Under the pieces are notes generated by a model. The model worked only from the letters and a program-made list of their open reading frames with translations. It had not been told where the DNA came from and ran no database searches. Below, piece after piece: positions 1-13,506 of a DNA stretch of 64,000 nt. Position 1 is the first letter of the stretch, and every line of letters begins with the position of its first letter. The DNA comes from Isoetes taiwanensis. Its lineage: Eukaryota > Streptophyta > Lycopodiopsida > Isoetales > Isoetaceae. Both the position numbers and the translations under genes were made by a program. The DNA is taken from the NCBI GenBank assembly GCA_021234155.1, contig JAJEKV010000051.1, forward strand, positions 1,922,754-1,986,753, read 5' to 3'.

Positions 1-297
1 AGTTCTTTGACAATGCGCTCCTTTTGTTGTTAAGGTCATAGCCTTTACCTTGAGATTTTGCATTGCCAGGAACTTGAAACCTGGAGGACATATTTTATGA
101 TTGTTTTTAGGGGATCTTTCACATTAAGTGTGTTTTGCAGTGAATTTTTGTATAGTCTTAAAGAGTACTGCAATATCTCGAGAAAATGTCAGTCGATTCC
201 TATAAAACTTAGTTGGTAAAGTTAGAAATCTTACAGAAACTTGGTAAACGTATACTTCACAACAAATGTACATTCCACTTCGTACACTCCCTCATAG
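1..297. other. No recognised feature (left edge)
   Basis: I see no gene, RNA or repeat here. It is the DNA immediately outside the inverted TACAAAGACTT motif that begins at 298. Confidence 0.5.
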
Positions 298-600
<303 letters not shown>

Positions 601-619
601 GAGGAGGTACATACCTTAT

Positions 620-3600
620 TTATGGAAGCAGTTCTTTGTAGACGACATTTGTTGTAGTCTTGCTTGTGTTTGATTCATCCAGGAGAATGAGGACATCTTC
701 TTTTTTTCGTATGCGGGTGAGCGCTGTGTATAGTTGTCCGTGTGTGAAGACTTCAGTGCGAAGGTCGAGAACTATTTTGTCGAGAGTGAGTCCTAAGCAA
801 CTGTGGAATGTTGTTGCGTATGCGGGTCGAAGGGGTAGTTGTCGTCTATGGATTGTCCACGGCCAGTTGTCTGGTTGATGGAAGAAGTCAACTCGGGATA
901 TAGGGTGTATGTTTCCTGTTTGCTGTGGTTGACCTGTTAAGAGTTTGACGGTCACAAATCTAGTGTGCATTGAGCATATCATGACTCTTGCGTTTTTTAC
1001 GAGTCCTCTGTCTTTATCTAGTGTCTTTGCGATGTGGCAGATAGTATTGACTTTTAATTGAAGTTCGTGTTGCGGAAGTGCTGGATGTTTGAAGCCATTA
1101 AGGAAGTCCGTTGTTGCCATTGGATGGTCTTCGATGGTTTGGTCGTTTTCAGTAAGTCTATCAACGCTAAAATAGGTTTTTGAGGTTTCTAGAATCATTT
1201 CTATAACTTTAGTGTTAAAATCGTCGACGGGGATGTTTTTTGGAGATAGGAATGCTCGTTTTTCACATATCGTAGGTGTTAGTAGTATATGGGAAGTATA
1301 TAGAAAATTAATGGCGTCTTGTATGTCAGTTGTTGTTTTAAATAGTGTTAATGGGATGTCGTTTAGTAAATGTCCTTCTCCAATATCATCAACAAATTGT
1401 ATAAGTTCTGGATCAGCTGCGTTTCTAACAGGTTCATTGAGTTCTAAAACTTTGAAGTGTTGCCAGAGGTGTGAGGATATTATGGATGCATTTATTGTTG
1501 CTGTCTTGCCTCCTCGTTTAGTGACGGGTGCAATTTGTCTAAAATCTCCAGCTGCTATGAATACTTTTCCTCCGAATGGACTTGCTATATTTGTTATGCT
1601 TTGTAAGAGGATGTCAACTGCTTCTATGACTGCTTTATTTGCCATGGGGAATTCGTCCCATATGATTGTTGCTGCAGTGTTAATTAATGTAGCTCTCGCG
1701 GATTGTGGATTGAGTAGTGAATGAATTCCGATATTGTTATCGACAATAGGTATTTGAAATAGGGAGTGTGCAGTTCTGCCGGCAGGATATTGGAGAGATG
1801 CTAAAGCTGTGGTGGCACACGGCAAAATTATTTGGTTTAATCCTCGTACGTAGAAGCATATGGTGTTGAGGACATATGTTTTTCCAGTGCCCGCTTTTCC
1901 ATATATGAAAGTTGGTACTGGAGAAGTGTTTCTGTTAATAAGTTCACATATGTATGTGTAGACTAAAGTTTGATTTCTATTCATATTTTGTAGCATGTTT
2001 GAACTCTTTGTAAGATATTCTTGATGGTCAGGGAATTTGTTCAATTCATTTTGTACTTCCTTTGACACAATCTTGCATGTAGGAAGGCCAAAAGCTTCAG
2101 TGTCAGTGCCATGTTGAATCAAGATATTGTTAATGGCAAGAAGCCCTTCGTTGATGGCAGTTAACGGATTTTCAGGATGTTGTTCTAGGAAGTCGGCTAT
2201 CAATTGGTTTTGAAATTTTTCCCATAGCTCAATTGCTGGTCCGGAATCTAGTATTAGAAGCGAGAATAAGAATCGCAATTGAGAGGGAGTCTGTAGACAT
2301 AAGATTGCTTCGTTCATTGCTGTCATAGCTTCAGCTGCTGGTGCAATGAGGCCCATGGCCTGAGCGGTTTTTTGATATGTTTCATATGTTTGTTGATCGT
2401 GGATTTTGAGTTCTGTCCATGAGCGTGCAGGTTTATGTAATAGAATGAGCCTTAGGTAGAATGCCTCTCCAACTTTTGGGAGCAATAGGCGAATTCTACA
2501 AATTAGTTCTCCTTTGGCTCTTTTGTGAATGACGTTCTGAATTACATTTGGAATTCTTTGCTCTAGGTAGTCTGTTGGTTTTAAAATGGTGCCTGGTCTA
2601 TATGTGTTAGATGTATATTGTTCATTATATTCAATGTAGGTTATATGATCAAATGTAGAATTGATTGGACGTAGGAAGTATCTATCTAGTAGAGAGATTC
2701 CAGTGTGTACTGATGTGTTTGTAAAAGAATGTCTATTGTAGTCTTGTAAATGTAAGGGGAGGCATTTAACAGAGGGATGTTTTTCGGTCATATGATATGC
2801 CATAATTCTCCATGTGGCTTCCATGGAGGATAAATAGTGTGCGGAAATGTAGTCTCGAATTTCATCTTTCGTATGAATTTGGCTATCAGTAATTGTTTCC
2901 ACGTTTGGGTTTGGAATCTTTTCAGATGGTGTTTGGTTCATAGAGTTAACACGGAAACGAGCTGTGTCAAAGCCTTTATATATATAACCGTAGAGATATG
3001 CAAATATATGTACGGTTGATGCAACATCTACATAGACATGACAGTCCATTTCTCTGAGCAGAAATGGGATGTATGGGACAACGTTTACATCGGCTTCAGT
3101 TCGTCTCCTGTACTGTACGTATCCCTTTTCATCGATATATGTTGTTGGATTTAGTGGTTTAGGATATTTATAGCAGCATTTATTATTTTCTTTTAGACAT
3201 CGTTTCGTATGTTTGTGAATCATGTATTTTTCGACCTGTGCTCTTAGTATTGGATCTGTGGGTAATTCTGCTGAGATTAAATTATCGATCATGTCTATGG
3301 GAATTTCGTGTTCTGTTCTTACGACAATATGTCCATGTGGTAGTCCGCGTTTTTGAAATTCAATAACGTGCATCATGTAGGATATAGGTCCAAGATATTT
3401 TCGAATAATGTTTTTGGTATGTTGGACTCTTTCATGACACGCTCGAACGACTAATGTAGGATTATCAGATGCATTTTGGCCTGGATGCAATTTATGTTTT
3501 ATTTCTGACCATGCGGGATTTGTTGTTATAGTTATGAAGAAACTTGGTCTACCTTTAACTCTTGCAAGTGCAAGGGCGTCTGCTACCTGAACGGCACACC

Positions 3601-6600
3601 ATCGTTTAGAACCTAAGAATGAGGCTGGTAGAATTTTATAGTGTGTGTTGGGATCTTCGTCGTCGATGAAATCGTCTTCGTGCTGTGTTAGATTTCGTCG
3701 GTAGCCTTCAGTTATAATATAATTAAGTCGTTCTTCTTCAACTCTCGAATACATATCGACGAGATATTCTCCGCACAACCTTCCTAATTGTGAAAAGCGA
3801 GGTTCGTGAAGTAATCTAGTTCGATACCAATCTATCTGGGACATATTTTGTTCGTTGTGTGGATGCCATCCTAATGTTCCGTGTGGGAAAAATAATGGAT
3901 ATTGAAGAGGTTCATACGTGGGGTCTAGAATACTTAAGAATACTGGATCATGATCATGTTGCATCCAAATCATTGCACTCCTAGGGTGTATAGTCACACT
4001 ATTATTGGCATGTACGATGGCGGCTATTTCATCTGATGTGGATGGATCTGCAAGGGTGAGTTTTGCAGGTATTGGGCATAATTCTTTTACTGTTTTCAGG
4101 TGTTTAGTATATGGATTTATGGCATCTAGGGTTGTAGCAATTTGCATAATCCATGTGGATGGTAATTGCATATTGGTAGCAATGCTATGTCTTATCGAGC
4201 TATCATATATGTACCAATGAAGTGTGCTAGTTGGTTTGGTTGCGGATAGGAGACGATGGTACGTACGACCCATAATTGTGACAGATGAGGGCATTTTTAG
4301 ATCTACAAAGTCACCATCTACTCCAAGGGCGGTGAAGCAAAATAGATTATTTATGATACGGGAACTATCAGAAAATTTATGTATTGAATAAAGTTCTTGT
4401 AGAGATTTAGGCAAAGGCTCAAGAGGAGGTAGTAAACGACGGCCGTTATTGCAACAGAATAGTATGTTTTCAGAATTAAGTAAATCGATCTGGCATATGT
4501 TACATTTTCTAGTCCATGTTAATGGTTCATGGCCTATGGGTTTTATGTCTCGTTGCATCTTAACAATCTGTTTTTGCCAATGCTGACTAGCGTTGTTGCA
4601 GCTTGTTAGTTTAAGATTGTTAGACGGTTTCGTTTCACTCTGGGGTTCCATGGAGGTTGTGTCTGGCACAACCTCCATGGAACATAATGTTGGATAGGTA
4701 GTGGCTGTATCTGTGGTTTGTCGAGCTCTTCTGTATGCTCTGTGTACGTCAGCTTTATGTTCATTGGTCAACTGTATTGGGTGTGGTTTTTCTAAAAGGA
4801 TTGAGGTCTTCTGTTTTTTTCTAGCTGCATATTCTCGTCGGTACTTTCGACGAGCAAGAATTTTATTCATTTTGTCAATAGGAAGATCTTCTATCTCGGT
4901 TGAAGGTAGCCTATTAATCACAGAATGTAGGGAATGTAAGACTATTGAATGCTATATGATATGAAAGAAAAATAGCTATTATGTTACAAATGGAATTACA
5001 AATATAACTTAATACAAATTGAATAGAGTTAACTAATGATTTGAAATGGAGTTAATGTAGGAATATCGCTTACCTTGGTCGCCCTCTTTTGCTTCCTTTT
5101 GGTGGATGTTCACATATCACGTTGGGTTCATTACTGTAAGTGGCCGATGATGAGGTCATTTTGGAGTTAAACATAACGAAACTTAGCAACATAAATAAGT
5201 AGTAATGAAATTGATTTTTCTGAAACAATTTTGCAGTGCTGCAGTAGGCCGTAGTCCTCCATTGCTGTCTTCTATGCTTTCGAGTGCTAATGCTGAGACT
5301 GTAACAAAAGTCGTCACTAGGGCTACAGTAATTTATTGGACCGAATGTACTTGGGGGTGAAACTATCAAAGGGTAAGCATTCATTACGTCGAATTTTTCG
5401 GCATTTATTATAAGATTACTTGGGCCATGTGATCAATATGCGCTTATGCATGGAATATCACGATTTCTTTAATATTCTAAAACTTTGTCTAGCTTTAGAA
5501 GTCCAAAGGATCTAAATTAACCAAGTTTTGTAATGCTAAAGATATCCCTAAATAGAGTAACGTACACTTCTATTTTATTTTCAAAGGGTGCCTAAGACCT
5601 TTACTTAGGTCCAAGATGTCAAATATCTACACTTTGAGTTATAAAAGAATTTCCTATGTTCTAGAGTCAGCTATTGTACTCAGTCCCTTCGTGTAACAAA
5701 AGCTGTCACTGGGATTACAGTAATCTATTGTACCGAATGCATTTGGTGGTGAAATCGTCAAAGGGTAACTACTCATTAAGTCCAATTTTCCAACATTTAT
5801 TATAACATTATTTAGGCCATGTGATCAATATTTCTTTACCCGTCCAGTATCATGACTTGTTTAATATTCTAAAACTTTCTCTAGCTGTAGAAGTCCAAAG
5901 GATTTAATGCTAAAGATATCCTTAAACAAAGTAACGTACACTCTTATTTTATTTCCAAGAAGTGTGTAAGATTTTTACCTAGGTGTGAGATGTCAAACAT
6001 TTGAACTTTGAGTTATAAAACATGTCTGGCATAATTTCGTATGGCAATGGATGTCGTGGGTATTTTTTAAGACAAATGTCAACAAAATTTTGCTCTTTCT
6101 CTAATTTAGAGCTCTTAGTGTATCTACAGTTATGGTATGAATTTATGGGATATACATTCAAATGTTTTTTATTACACTATAGACACGCGTAAGAAATGTA
6201 ATAGAATATTTCTGTTGTCCAAACATGGACACATGATCCATGCACCTAGGCCACATTTGAGAAATGTAATTGGGATACTACTAATGTGTAAATGTGGCTG
6301 TCATATGTGCTAGTCTCTGATATTTTAGCTATGAGTGGCTAACAGGCTGATAATAATAAGATAATTGCTACGATGCACACAAGCAGATGAATCCTTTGTG
6401 GAAAAAAAGGTATCAGCTTAATTAGAAAGGAATACGTTGGACTCGACGTCATACATAAAAGCATCCGGCAAAGGTTGTTGAGAATCAATGTTACCATTAA
6501 TTTTAATGTTATGTGAGGCGTCTTAATCTTATGTGACGCAGTAGTTAGTTGAATTTTAGGTTTTAGGTATTAATAGATCTTTCATTTTGCCTAAATGATT

Positions 6601-7575
6601 TGCACATTCTGGAGGCATTTTGTGAGTAGGAAGATCTTCTATCTCGGTTGAAGGTAGCCTATTAATGACAGGATGTCAGGAATGTAAGACTATTGAATGC
6701 TATATGGCATAAAAAGAAAATAGCTATTATGTTACAAATGGAATTACAAATATAACTTAATACAAATTGGATAAACTTGACTAACAACTTGAAATGGAAT
6801 CAATCTAGGAATGTCGCCTACCTTGGTTGCCCTCTTTTGCTTCCTTCTGGTGGATGTTCGTATATCACATTGGGTTCATCACTGTAAGTAGGCAATGATA
6901 AGGTCATTTTGGAGTTAAAAAAACATAACGAAATTTAGCAATATAAATAAGTAGTAATGAAGATAATATATTGGAATGGAAAGAATAGTATTTCTTTACT
7001 ACATTCGTTTATTTTGTCAGAATCAATGGAAAGAATTATGAGAATGATGTTACCTATACATATTGAAAGCATATTTGACCTAACAGTCGTTGTAAATACA
7101 TACCTATTGTTCGAGTTTGTATTTTCGTCCTTATTGGCTTCTTCATTAACACTAATGTCACTTTTGATTGATTCGTTGTTGCTCTTTCTGTCATGATCGC
7201 TGTTACATTTAGGTATATTATTAAAGATAGCATTAAGGTTACTGAAACGAAACAAATTTAAATGGATATATACCTAGTATTCGAAGTTTTTGAAGATACG
7301 GAATTTTGTTGTTGTTGGTTTGCTGGTTGAAGGTTCTTTAGCCTCTTTCGAGCTTGATACTGACGTTGTTGACTTCGACGCTTGAGAATCTTTGTCGATT
7401 CCTTCGTATCATTATTGTTCGGGGCAACTATGGCTAACCTGTTGGGAACCAAATGCAAAAGGGACTATTAGACTAGAAGACAAAGAAGTGGAATTTATTT
7501 GAAATCTTTATGAGGTGGACGTACCTGGGTCGGCCTCTTTGCTTTCCCATTGAATCTTCGTCTCTATGATATACA
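620..7575 (-). CDS. Helitron Rep/PIF1-type helicase (multi-exon)
   Basis: Rolling-circle replication initiator fused to a 5'-3' DNA helicase, the transposase of Helitrons. The main exon (620-4910) is open for about 1,430 codons. Order: basic N-terminus, Helitron-like N domain (FFITITTNPAW), HUH motif (GLPHGHIVV), two-tyrosine motif (YLYGYIYKG), Walker A (GKAGTGKT), Walker B (IIWDEFPM), motif III (GDFRQIAPV), and C-terminal helicase motif VI (QLYTALTR). The main exon has no ATG at its 5' limit; an acceptor at 4910 fits. Candidate upstream exons: 7525-7575 (contains MGKQRGRPR, possible start at 7550), 7274-7438, 7104-7241, 6822-6881 and 5074-5133, all with GT-AG borders and all in phase 2, so any combination stays in frame. 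They encode RGRPR AT-hook-like and basic segments. The possible first exon 7721-7947 also ends in phase 2 but lacks an ATG. Identity is certain; the 5' exon choice is not. Confidence 0.88.
4878..5215 (-). repeat. Direct repeat copy 1 of Rep 5' exon block
   Basis: This segment holds the beginning of the Rep main exon and the preceding 60-bp exon (5074-5133, ending in KRGRPR). A diverged copy lies at 6628-6962 in the same orientation, about 1.75 kb away. Confidence 0.85.
5309..5835 (-). repeat. Diverged direct duplication (5309-5440 and 5703-5835)
   Basis: Two copies of about 130 bp, 394 bp apart. On the minus strand both keep the same open frame with the pattern YPL..SPP..FG.I.YC.PSD.FCY, and several differences are conservative. 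This hints at a former exon, but no clean donor site was found. Confidence 0.6.
6628..6962 (-). repeat. Direct repeat copy 2 of Rep 5' exon block
   Basis: Copy of 4878-5215. It keeps the 60-bp exon (6822-6881, KRGQPR, acceptor TTACAG, donor GTAGGC) but only the first dozen or so codons of the Rep main exon, after which homology stops near 6628. Confidence 0.85.
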
Positions 7576-8273
7576 CTGAAAATAACTCGTCTTTGTTTCC
7601 ACTTCAATTTCGTTTCTGTATATCTGTAGCGTTTAAACTTATTGTCAGTCGTAGTGACTTGGTACTAATTTTTTCGTTGCAGACTCCAACGAGCAAAGAA
7701 TTCGATTTATAAATTTGTACCTTAGAACTTGAACGTGAAGGTAGCTATGATCTTCTGTTGAATACCAGCTGTCTTTTTCATGGGGCAAACGTATAGTCTG
7801 GCAGGTGATGCAATACAGAAAATTATGGGCTCGGAGTGACAGACCGGCGTTTTGGTTCGCCGCCTGAGAACCACTAGGTTTAAAGTGAACGAGTGACAGA
7901 AAAATGTCAACTGGAGCACTGGGTTTAAAGCGAAACAGTGATAGCAAAAGATTAGATGAATCGATTTGTTGTCCAATTCATTGTGTATCGGTTAAATTTT
8001 ATACAATAACCATGTTTGTTTGTTTAAAATTAGAAGGTGGGCAAGTTTGGCCTTATCCATATTCTCTATCTACTTCCAGTTGACACATGTCTTTGGAATG
8101 AATAGTTAATACATGAATGAAGCAGAGCAACTACAATTGGATCAGTTTTATGATACGGACTGTACACATTATAGAATTGAGATGTAAAGTGGAAAAGTTT
8201 ATATATTAGCACTGAACCAACTTCACTCTGTACATACTGTTATTTACAAAAGATAGAAATACAGGAAGCAGGC

Positions 8274-8811
8274 TCATGCCTGTTGGTTCCGGCATGCATG
8301 CCTGAGAGCCGCTTCTACATCCATGATTTTCAAGCACTTCTTGAGTTTTTTTAATATCATAATTATTTGTTCCAGACGAACAATCATGCAGTGAAATCCT
8401 GATGCAATATTTTCTCCGTGCATGAAGTAGCGTTCCGACATTTCGTTGACGTCAACACATAGGAAACCGATTTCATTTGCAACTTGGTCCGCCCTTATTC
8501 GTGCGAGCTGTGTGGGCGTATGAGCGCATCCGTAAGGAGGGGTTTCAAATTGCGGCAGCTCTATTTCTCGTCTTTGTTCCAAATGTGTTGCATCTTCGCC
8601 AGCTGTAAACAAATTGAAAAAGGAAACAGTTGAATTTAATGATCTTTGTCATTTGTAAACAGATTAACAAAACCAACAGTTCAATTTGATTCTTTGGTAT
8701 GCAGATGTTACCTCCACCGTCTATATTTTCATTCCCAGTGGCAACGGTTTCACAAAGCTCACCATTCATATCGATCTCATGCAAGCTTGGATCTGAAGCT
8801 GGAGTTGCCAT
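8274..8811 (-). CDS. Small two-exon gene inside the Helitron, function unknown
   Basis: Exon 1 is 8712-8811, starting at an ATG (MATPASDPSLHEIDMNG). The intron has donor GGAG|GTAACA and acceptor TTTACAG|CTGG. Exon 2 is 8274-8602. Joined, they give 142 residues with no internal stop. I do not recognise the protein. The N-terminal third is acidic and poor in structure. The middle (TPTQLARIRADQVANEIGF) looks helical, followed by a hydrophobic and basic stretch (IIMILKKLKKCLK) and a short C-terminal helix. It lies between the Rep and RPA genes on the same strand, so it may be a third Helitron gene or a captured host gene. A start further upstream in the same frame (near 8862) is possible. Confidence 0.55.
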
Positions 8812-9603
8812 GCTCGTAAATGGTGTTAATCTTAGCGTCAAGATTCTTAATACCCACGGCATGAAGACAATAATTGTGGAAAGAAGACAACTGTCACCAA
8901 ATTTGTAGCAGTTATTTACACCTGTCGTTATCTGTTAGGGAGATTGTTTGTATCACATTCTGTCGTTTTATTTACAGTATGCCCAAATAATCTTAACAAA
9001 GGTCATTCTACTGGCCTATGTTCCTTCCGAGTACATGATTATAATGAGTTATTGACTACTTCAATTGTATTATATTGGGTGTTTCGTTACACTGGCCATC
9101 AAATATCATATCTTCTTCCAATTCTGAACACATTGTAGCATCTGTTCTAACTTGCACATCAAATATCATATGTTCTCGACTTTTGAACACATTGTAACAG
9201 CTGGCTTATTGACAGATGGACATTTGTTGTTTTGGTTATGCTGCACTTGGAATGTTTGAATGAGACGTAATAGGAATTGGCGTTTTATTCCATATTCTAA
9301 GGCCACTAGTCTTTTCCATTTAACTGTGGCTCCTTAGTTCTGCCCATGGTCAACAGTCATTTTTTATCGTTGTTATACAGTATTTAATCAATGGCAATAG
9401 CTTCTAGCTATTCAAACAGAGTTGAATGCTCCAAGTTATCGGTAGGCACACTATCACATATCCACCCAGGAACCTGGTATGAAGATACTAACATGTGCAG
9501 AGATTCTAAATTTGCCTTTCTTTTCTGAAACATACAGCAGAAACTTATTCATCAAATCTCCTCGTATAGTTTATGTACAGATATCCACAATGACAATTAG
9601 CAT

Positions 9604-12600
9604 CTACACTTCAGATTTCAGTTTTGCCAGCTGTTTCAACATGAAACTAACTTCTCCTGACCATTCTACGGCAATGATATCCCGAATGACGATCCTTTGC
9701 TTGACTTGATTCATGTATGTTGTTTGAACAACACTCAGGTGGAAAATTTTTGGTATCCATAAGATTTTCTTTAGTTTCCCCTGATAGATTCTTTCGTTAT
9801 GATCCTGTTGCATGTCAGTTGACAATATTAATAAATCCAATCTTTCAAATTTCAAATGTTCATAGTACCTGCATTCTTATTTTGTGTAATTCGTCGGCAG
9901 TACATCCAAAGATCTTGTTTGCCTCTTCGTTGAATGCAGTAGCCCATGTTTCTGCTGTTGAATCTGTTAGGCGTACTGAGACAACATATCTGCACAACAG
10001 TGGGACAATTTGTTGTCCAAAATGTCAAAAACAACCAGGGAAAAGTTCAACCAGGGAAGAAGTGTCTCACCACATTTTAGTATTCCATCTATTTACAGTT
10101 GCCATCGCTGGTTTCTTTCCACCAGATTTGGCATTTTGGACAGAGGTCACATTGAAATTCAAAGCATTGGGGACCTTAGGTCATATTGCTAGGATGTTAT
10201 CCCAGGGAACCAAGGGAAGATGCCATAAACAAAGACATCTAAAATGGTAGTTTCAACTTGCATATTTTATGTGAGAGCGTCAAAAATAACTAGATAGCGA
10301 TTTAATCTCTCACACATTCCTGCAGGAAATTCCCAGCTACACTGCCAAGAAACATACTCCATATTCACATAAGAACATCAGTCTTATGGGCTCAAGGCTA
10401 CACATTCTAATTTCTCAAACTATCCAACTGTCTTTAGAAATCTGTTATGTGAATGAAACTAGGGCGAATCTGAAAGGATGTAGCTTAGTTTTGACCATTT
10501 CATGGAAAGAGTTGGTGAATTGCAGGCTAAACATCTTCTCCGTGATTCTACGCTAGAATCAAATTGTGTAACGAATCGGTTTACCAAATTCAGGGAATTT
10601 GTAGACGTTGGGACACCGAGTGTATTAGCGCATAATTCATAATGGGCTGGCTGAAAACATGTATTTAGGAAATCTTCTTATTCAGATGTATCGTAAGTGT
10701 GCAGCTCTTACAATTTATGTAGTTTCTGCTCAATACGACATCTCTCTCTTTCTCAAGCTGTTCATGTGCTTCTATTTCTGCACACTGAAAACATCTCATT
10801 ATAAGGACATATTAGTAATCAGACTATGCAACAAGTCCTTAAGATTCAGATTTGCATTTTGTCTATAGGGCACTGTTCTCACCACACCCACCATAAGCAC
10901 TTGGAAACAATATGTATGGAGGACCAGTATCAGCATTTAAGGCCAAAATATGTTGTGCAACACGTCTGGCTCTTTCAACGTCAAGTTGAAGGCCGCAAGA
11001 GCTAATTAAAGTTGTCCACAATCTAATGTTAGGCCTAAATGGTATGTTATTTATCGAGCCCTCTGCTCTTGGAGATCAATCCAACATGTATAGTACTTTA
11101 AAGATACTGTAACGTCAGAATCCTTGCTGATGGAAACAAAAAAGTGACAACTCTCATTCGCTAGGCCAGGATAACAACATGCACAAATAACACTTGTGCA
11201 TAGTACACATTCTAGTTTCATCCGTTGGAATACATGCAATGCCTTCTTTCCACATTCCTGCTGACTACATACTTCAATGACTGTATTCCATCTGAGTGTA
11301 TTCCTAATGGACATTCTATCAAACATTATTACTGCATCAACCACTTTCCCACACTTGCTATACATATCCACAATAGCATTGCTTATATGGCTATCTAAGT
11401 CACTTATAATCTGCAAATGCATTCTCTTGCCTTGCACCAAATTTGCATGTCTTGCACATGCACTAAGAAGACTCACAAACATGACATACCAATTCGCAGT
11501 TTTGCAGCATGATAAACTAAATGCACTTTCACATTACCTTTTTAAAGCTTCAACCTCTTTCTGACATGTTTGGCACCAGAACTTATCATCTCGCTTCACA
11601 GTTTTCTTCAAGCATAAATTGCAAGCATCATACCAGATCGTCTGATCTCCGTTGACATAGCTTATGTATGCTCTCACATTGAAATAGCAAGGCTTCATCA
11701 ATAAACAATTCCATTGTCAAAATTAATCAACACCAAAACTCATCTTCAGCAATTTAAAAAATACCTTATCAGATCCAACTGAAGGCAGGCAAATATCTGC
11801 CAGAAACGCACGATCATTATACATTGTTGCCGGTTCTAACATGGGACGTCGGTATGTTAGGCCTAGTCCAACAGGTGTAGAGGCCATATTCTTGCCGTGA
11901 TTGATATACCTATGTATGTATACAATATAAAACGACCCGATCAGTTCTAATTTCTAATGTCCAAAGCATCCTTTACAAAATGTTGATACAATTACCATGA
12001 ATGTAACTCTTCTACAGCACAACTATTTGAATTTATTTCTATTGTACTATCACTTGTTGTCGATAGAGAAATACCTGCACAAAGTTATGGTTAGACTATC
12101 TGCCTTCATACCAAATTCAATTATGAAATTTACATGAGAACCTGAATAGTCACTTGCATGCAGTGCTGTAATTATTACAGTTGGCTTTTCGTCCACCATT
12201 TCGTATAATGTTTGCCCTTCCTTCACAGCCAAATTATTCCAAAGCGTAATCTTAACAGTTCGCATACTGTAAATTCTTTTGCTTATCTCTTGCATCTATT
12301 ATATTGTCATTCATCATCAATTTAATTTAGACTACAATACCTCTGGTCCTCAACAGTAATATCGCGTTTGGGTATTTCTCGGTCATCAAATTTTCTACGG
12401 ATACTTGTTGCACTAGACACATCACAAACAACAGCAACAATATCTGCCCACGCATAAAACAATGCTGTCAATCCCCACAAACAATCATGTCAACTACGTT
12501 TTATACAATTCGCACAAAAACATAGTTTATTTATTCATTTATTACCTACTAAACTCCGTGTATTTACAAACCGTTGTAATTCGTCAATCTTAACAAAGCT

Positions 12601-13133
12601 AGAACTTGTTGAAGCCACCTCCAAATTATCTTCACAAGGTTCTACAATAGACTGTAAACTTAGCGTCAATTCATAATCGTTCTTCACACTGCAGTATCGT
12701 TTATTAGCAAGGTGTATCCTCCCTTTCGAGATATAATAGCTCTGTATATGCAATACACCTTTCATTAGATCACCATACAGCAACTGCACAAACCATACAA
12801 AATAATATTACCTTTCCCACTTCAAATCGTCTGTATAGTTGTCTTGCTGCTTCATCAAACATACATGCTTGGATTTCGGTCCTCTGTCAATTAATTAGGT
12901 GAATTTCTATGCAGCATATAATATCGAAATTGAAAGCACCAGCTTACATCTTCATCAATTAACTCGACGTGGAAGACGTTTCCTGCACCACGGTTGTTCG
13001 TATATGACCTTAGAGGCCCTTTCCTTGTTACACGAGCCTTTATTGTCCAGTCTGGCTCTGGATTCAACTGTACTATAGGCAGCACTCTCCTATCTTCGAC
13101 TTCCCCCTTCGCATCCTCCATATCGCCACCCAT
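9604..13133 (-). CDS. Replication protein A large-subunit-like gene (RPA1-like), 10 exons
   Basis: Single-stranded DNA binding protein of the RPA1 family, as carried by plant Helitrons, presumably covering ssDNA during rolling-circle transposition. Exons: 12948-13133, 12812-12883, 12546-12741, 12341-12443, 12142-12266, 11996-12074, 11765-11909, 11538-11692, 9869-9989, 9604-9804. All borders are GT-AG and phases match throughout, giving 374 residues. Visible landmarks: OB-fold DBD-A (PIVQLNP, WTIKARV, YYISKG, KNDYELTL), DBD-B (IPKRDITVED, VKITLWNNLA, GISLSTTSDSTIEIN), zinc ribbon of DBD-C (CNLCLKKT and CQTCQKEVEA), then RYVVSVRLTDSTAETW and the C-terminal YMNQVKQRIVIRD. It lacks the N-terminal protein-interaction domain of cellular RPA1. 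The start ATG at 13133 is the first in frame; upstream codons contain only non-ATG starts. Confidence 0.9.
10868..11482 (-). pseudogene. PPR (PLS/E-type) gene fragment inside RPA intron 8
   Basis: Pentatricopeptide repeat proteins bind organellar RNA. The part 11051-11482 reads FVSLLSACARHANLVQGKR, then SNAIVDMYSKCGKVVDA and WNTVIEVCSQQECGKKALH, which are typical L and S motifs. The part 10868-11041 resembles an E motif (ARRVAQHILALN, GPPYILFPSAYGG). The frame shifts between the two and there is no start or end, so this is a fragment. It has the same orientation as the RPA gene and lies wholly in the 1.5-kb intron between RPA exons 8 and 9. This fits gene-fragment capture by a Helitron. Confidence 0.8.
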
Positions 13134-13329
13134 ATCCACAACCCTCCAGTCGGCGCTTCCCAAGGCACAAGTTCGTCCGCTCTCTGGCCCAACACTTTCC
13201 CTAAAAATCTATTCCGCCCCGTCACAACACCCAGAAATCAATATTCAGGCGCCGTCAAATAGATATTCATAATTCGAAATCGCCATTTTTGTAACCGCTT
13301 TTTTTTTTTAATAATCTTATATATAGGAA

Positions 13330-13506
<177 letters not shown>

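Noticed and set aside
660-4964. Plus-strand open frames under the Helitron Rep
   Set aside because: Shadow frames of the 1,430-codon minus-strand exon; no motifs.
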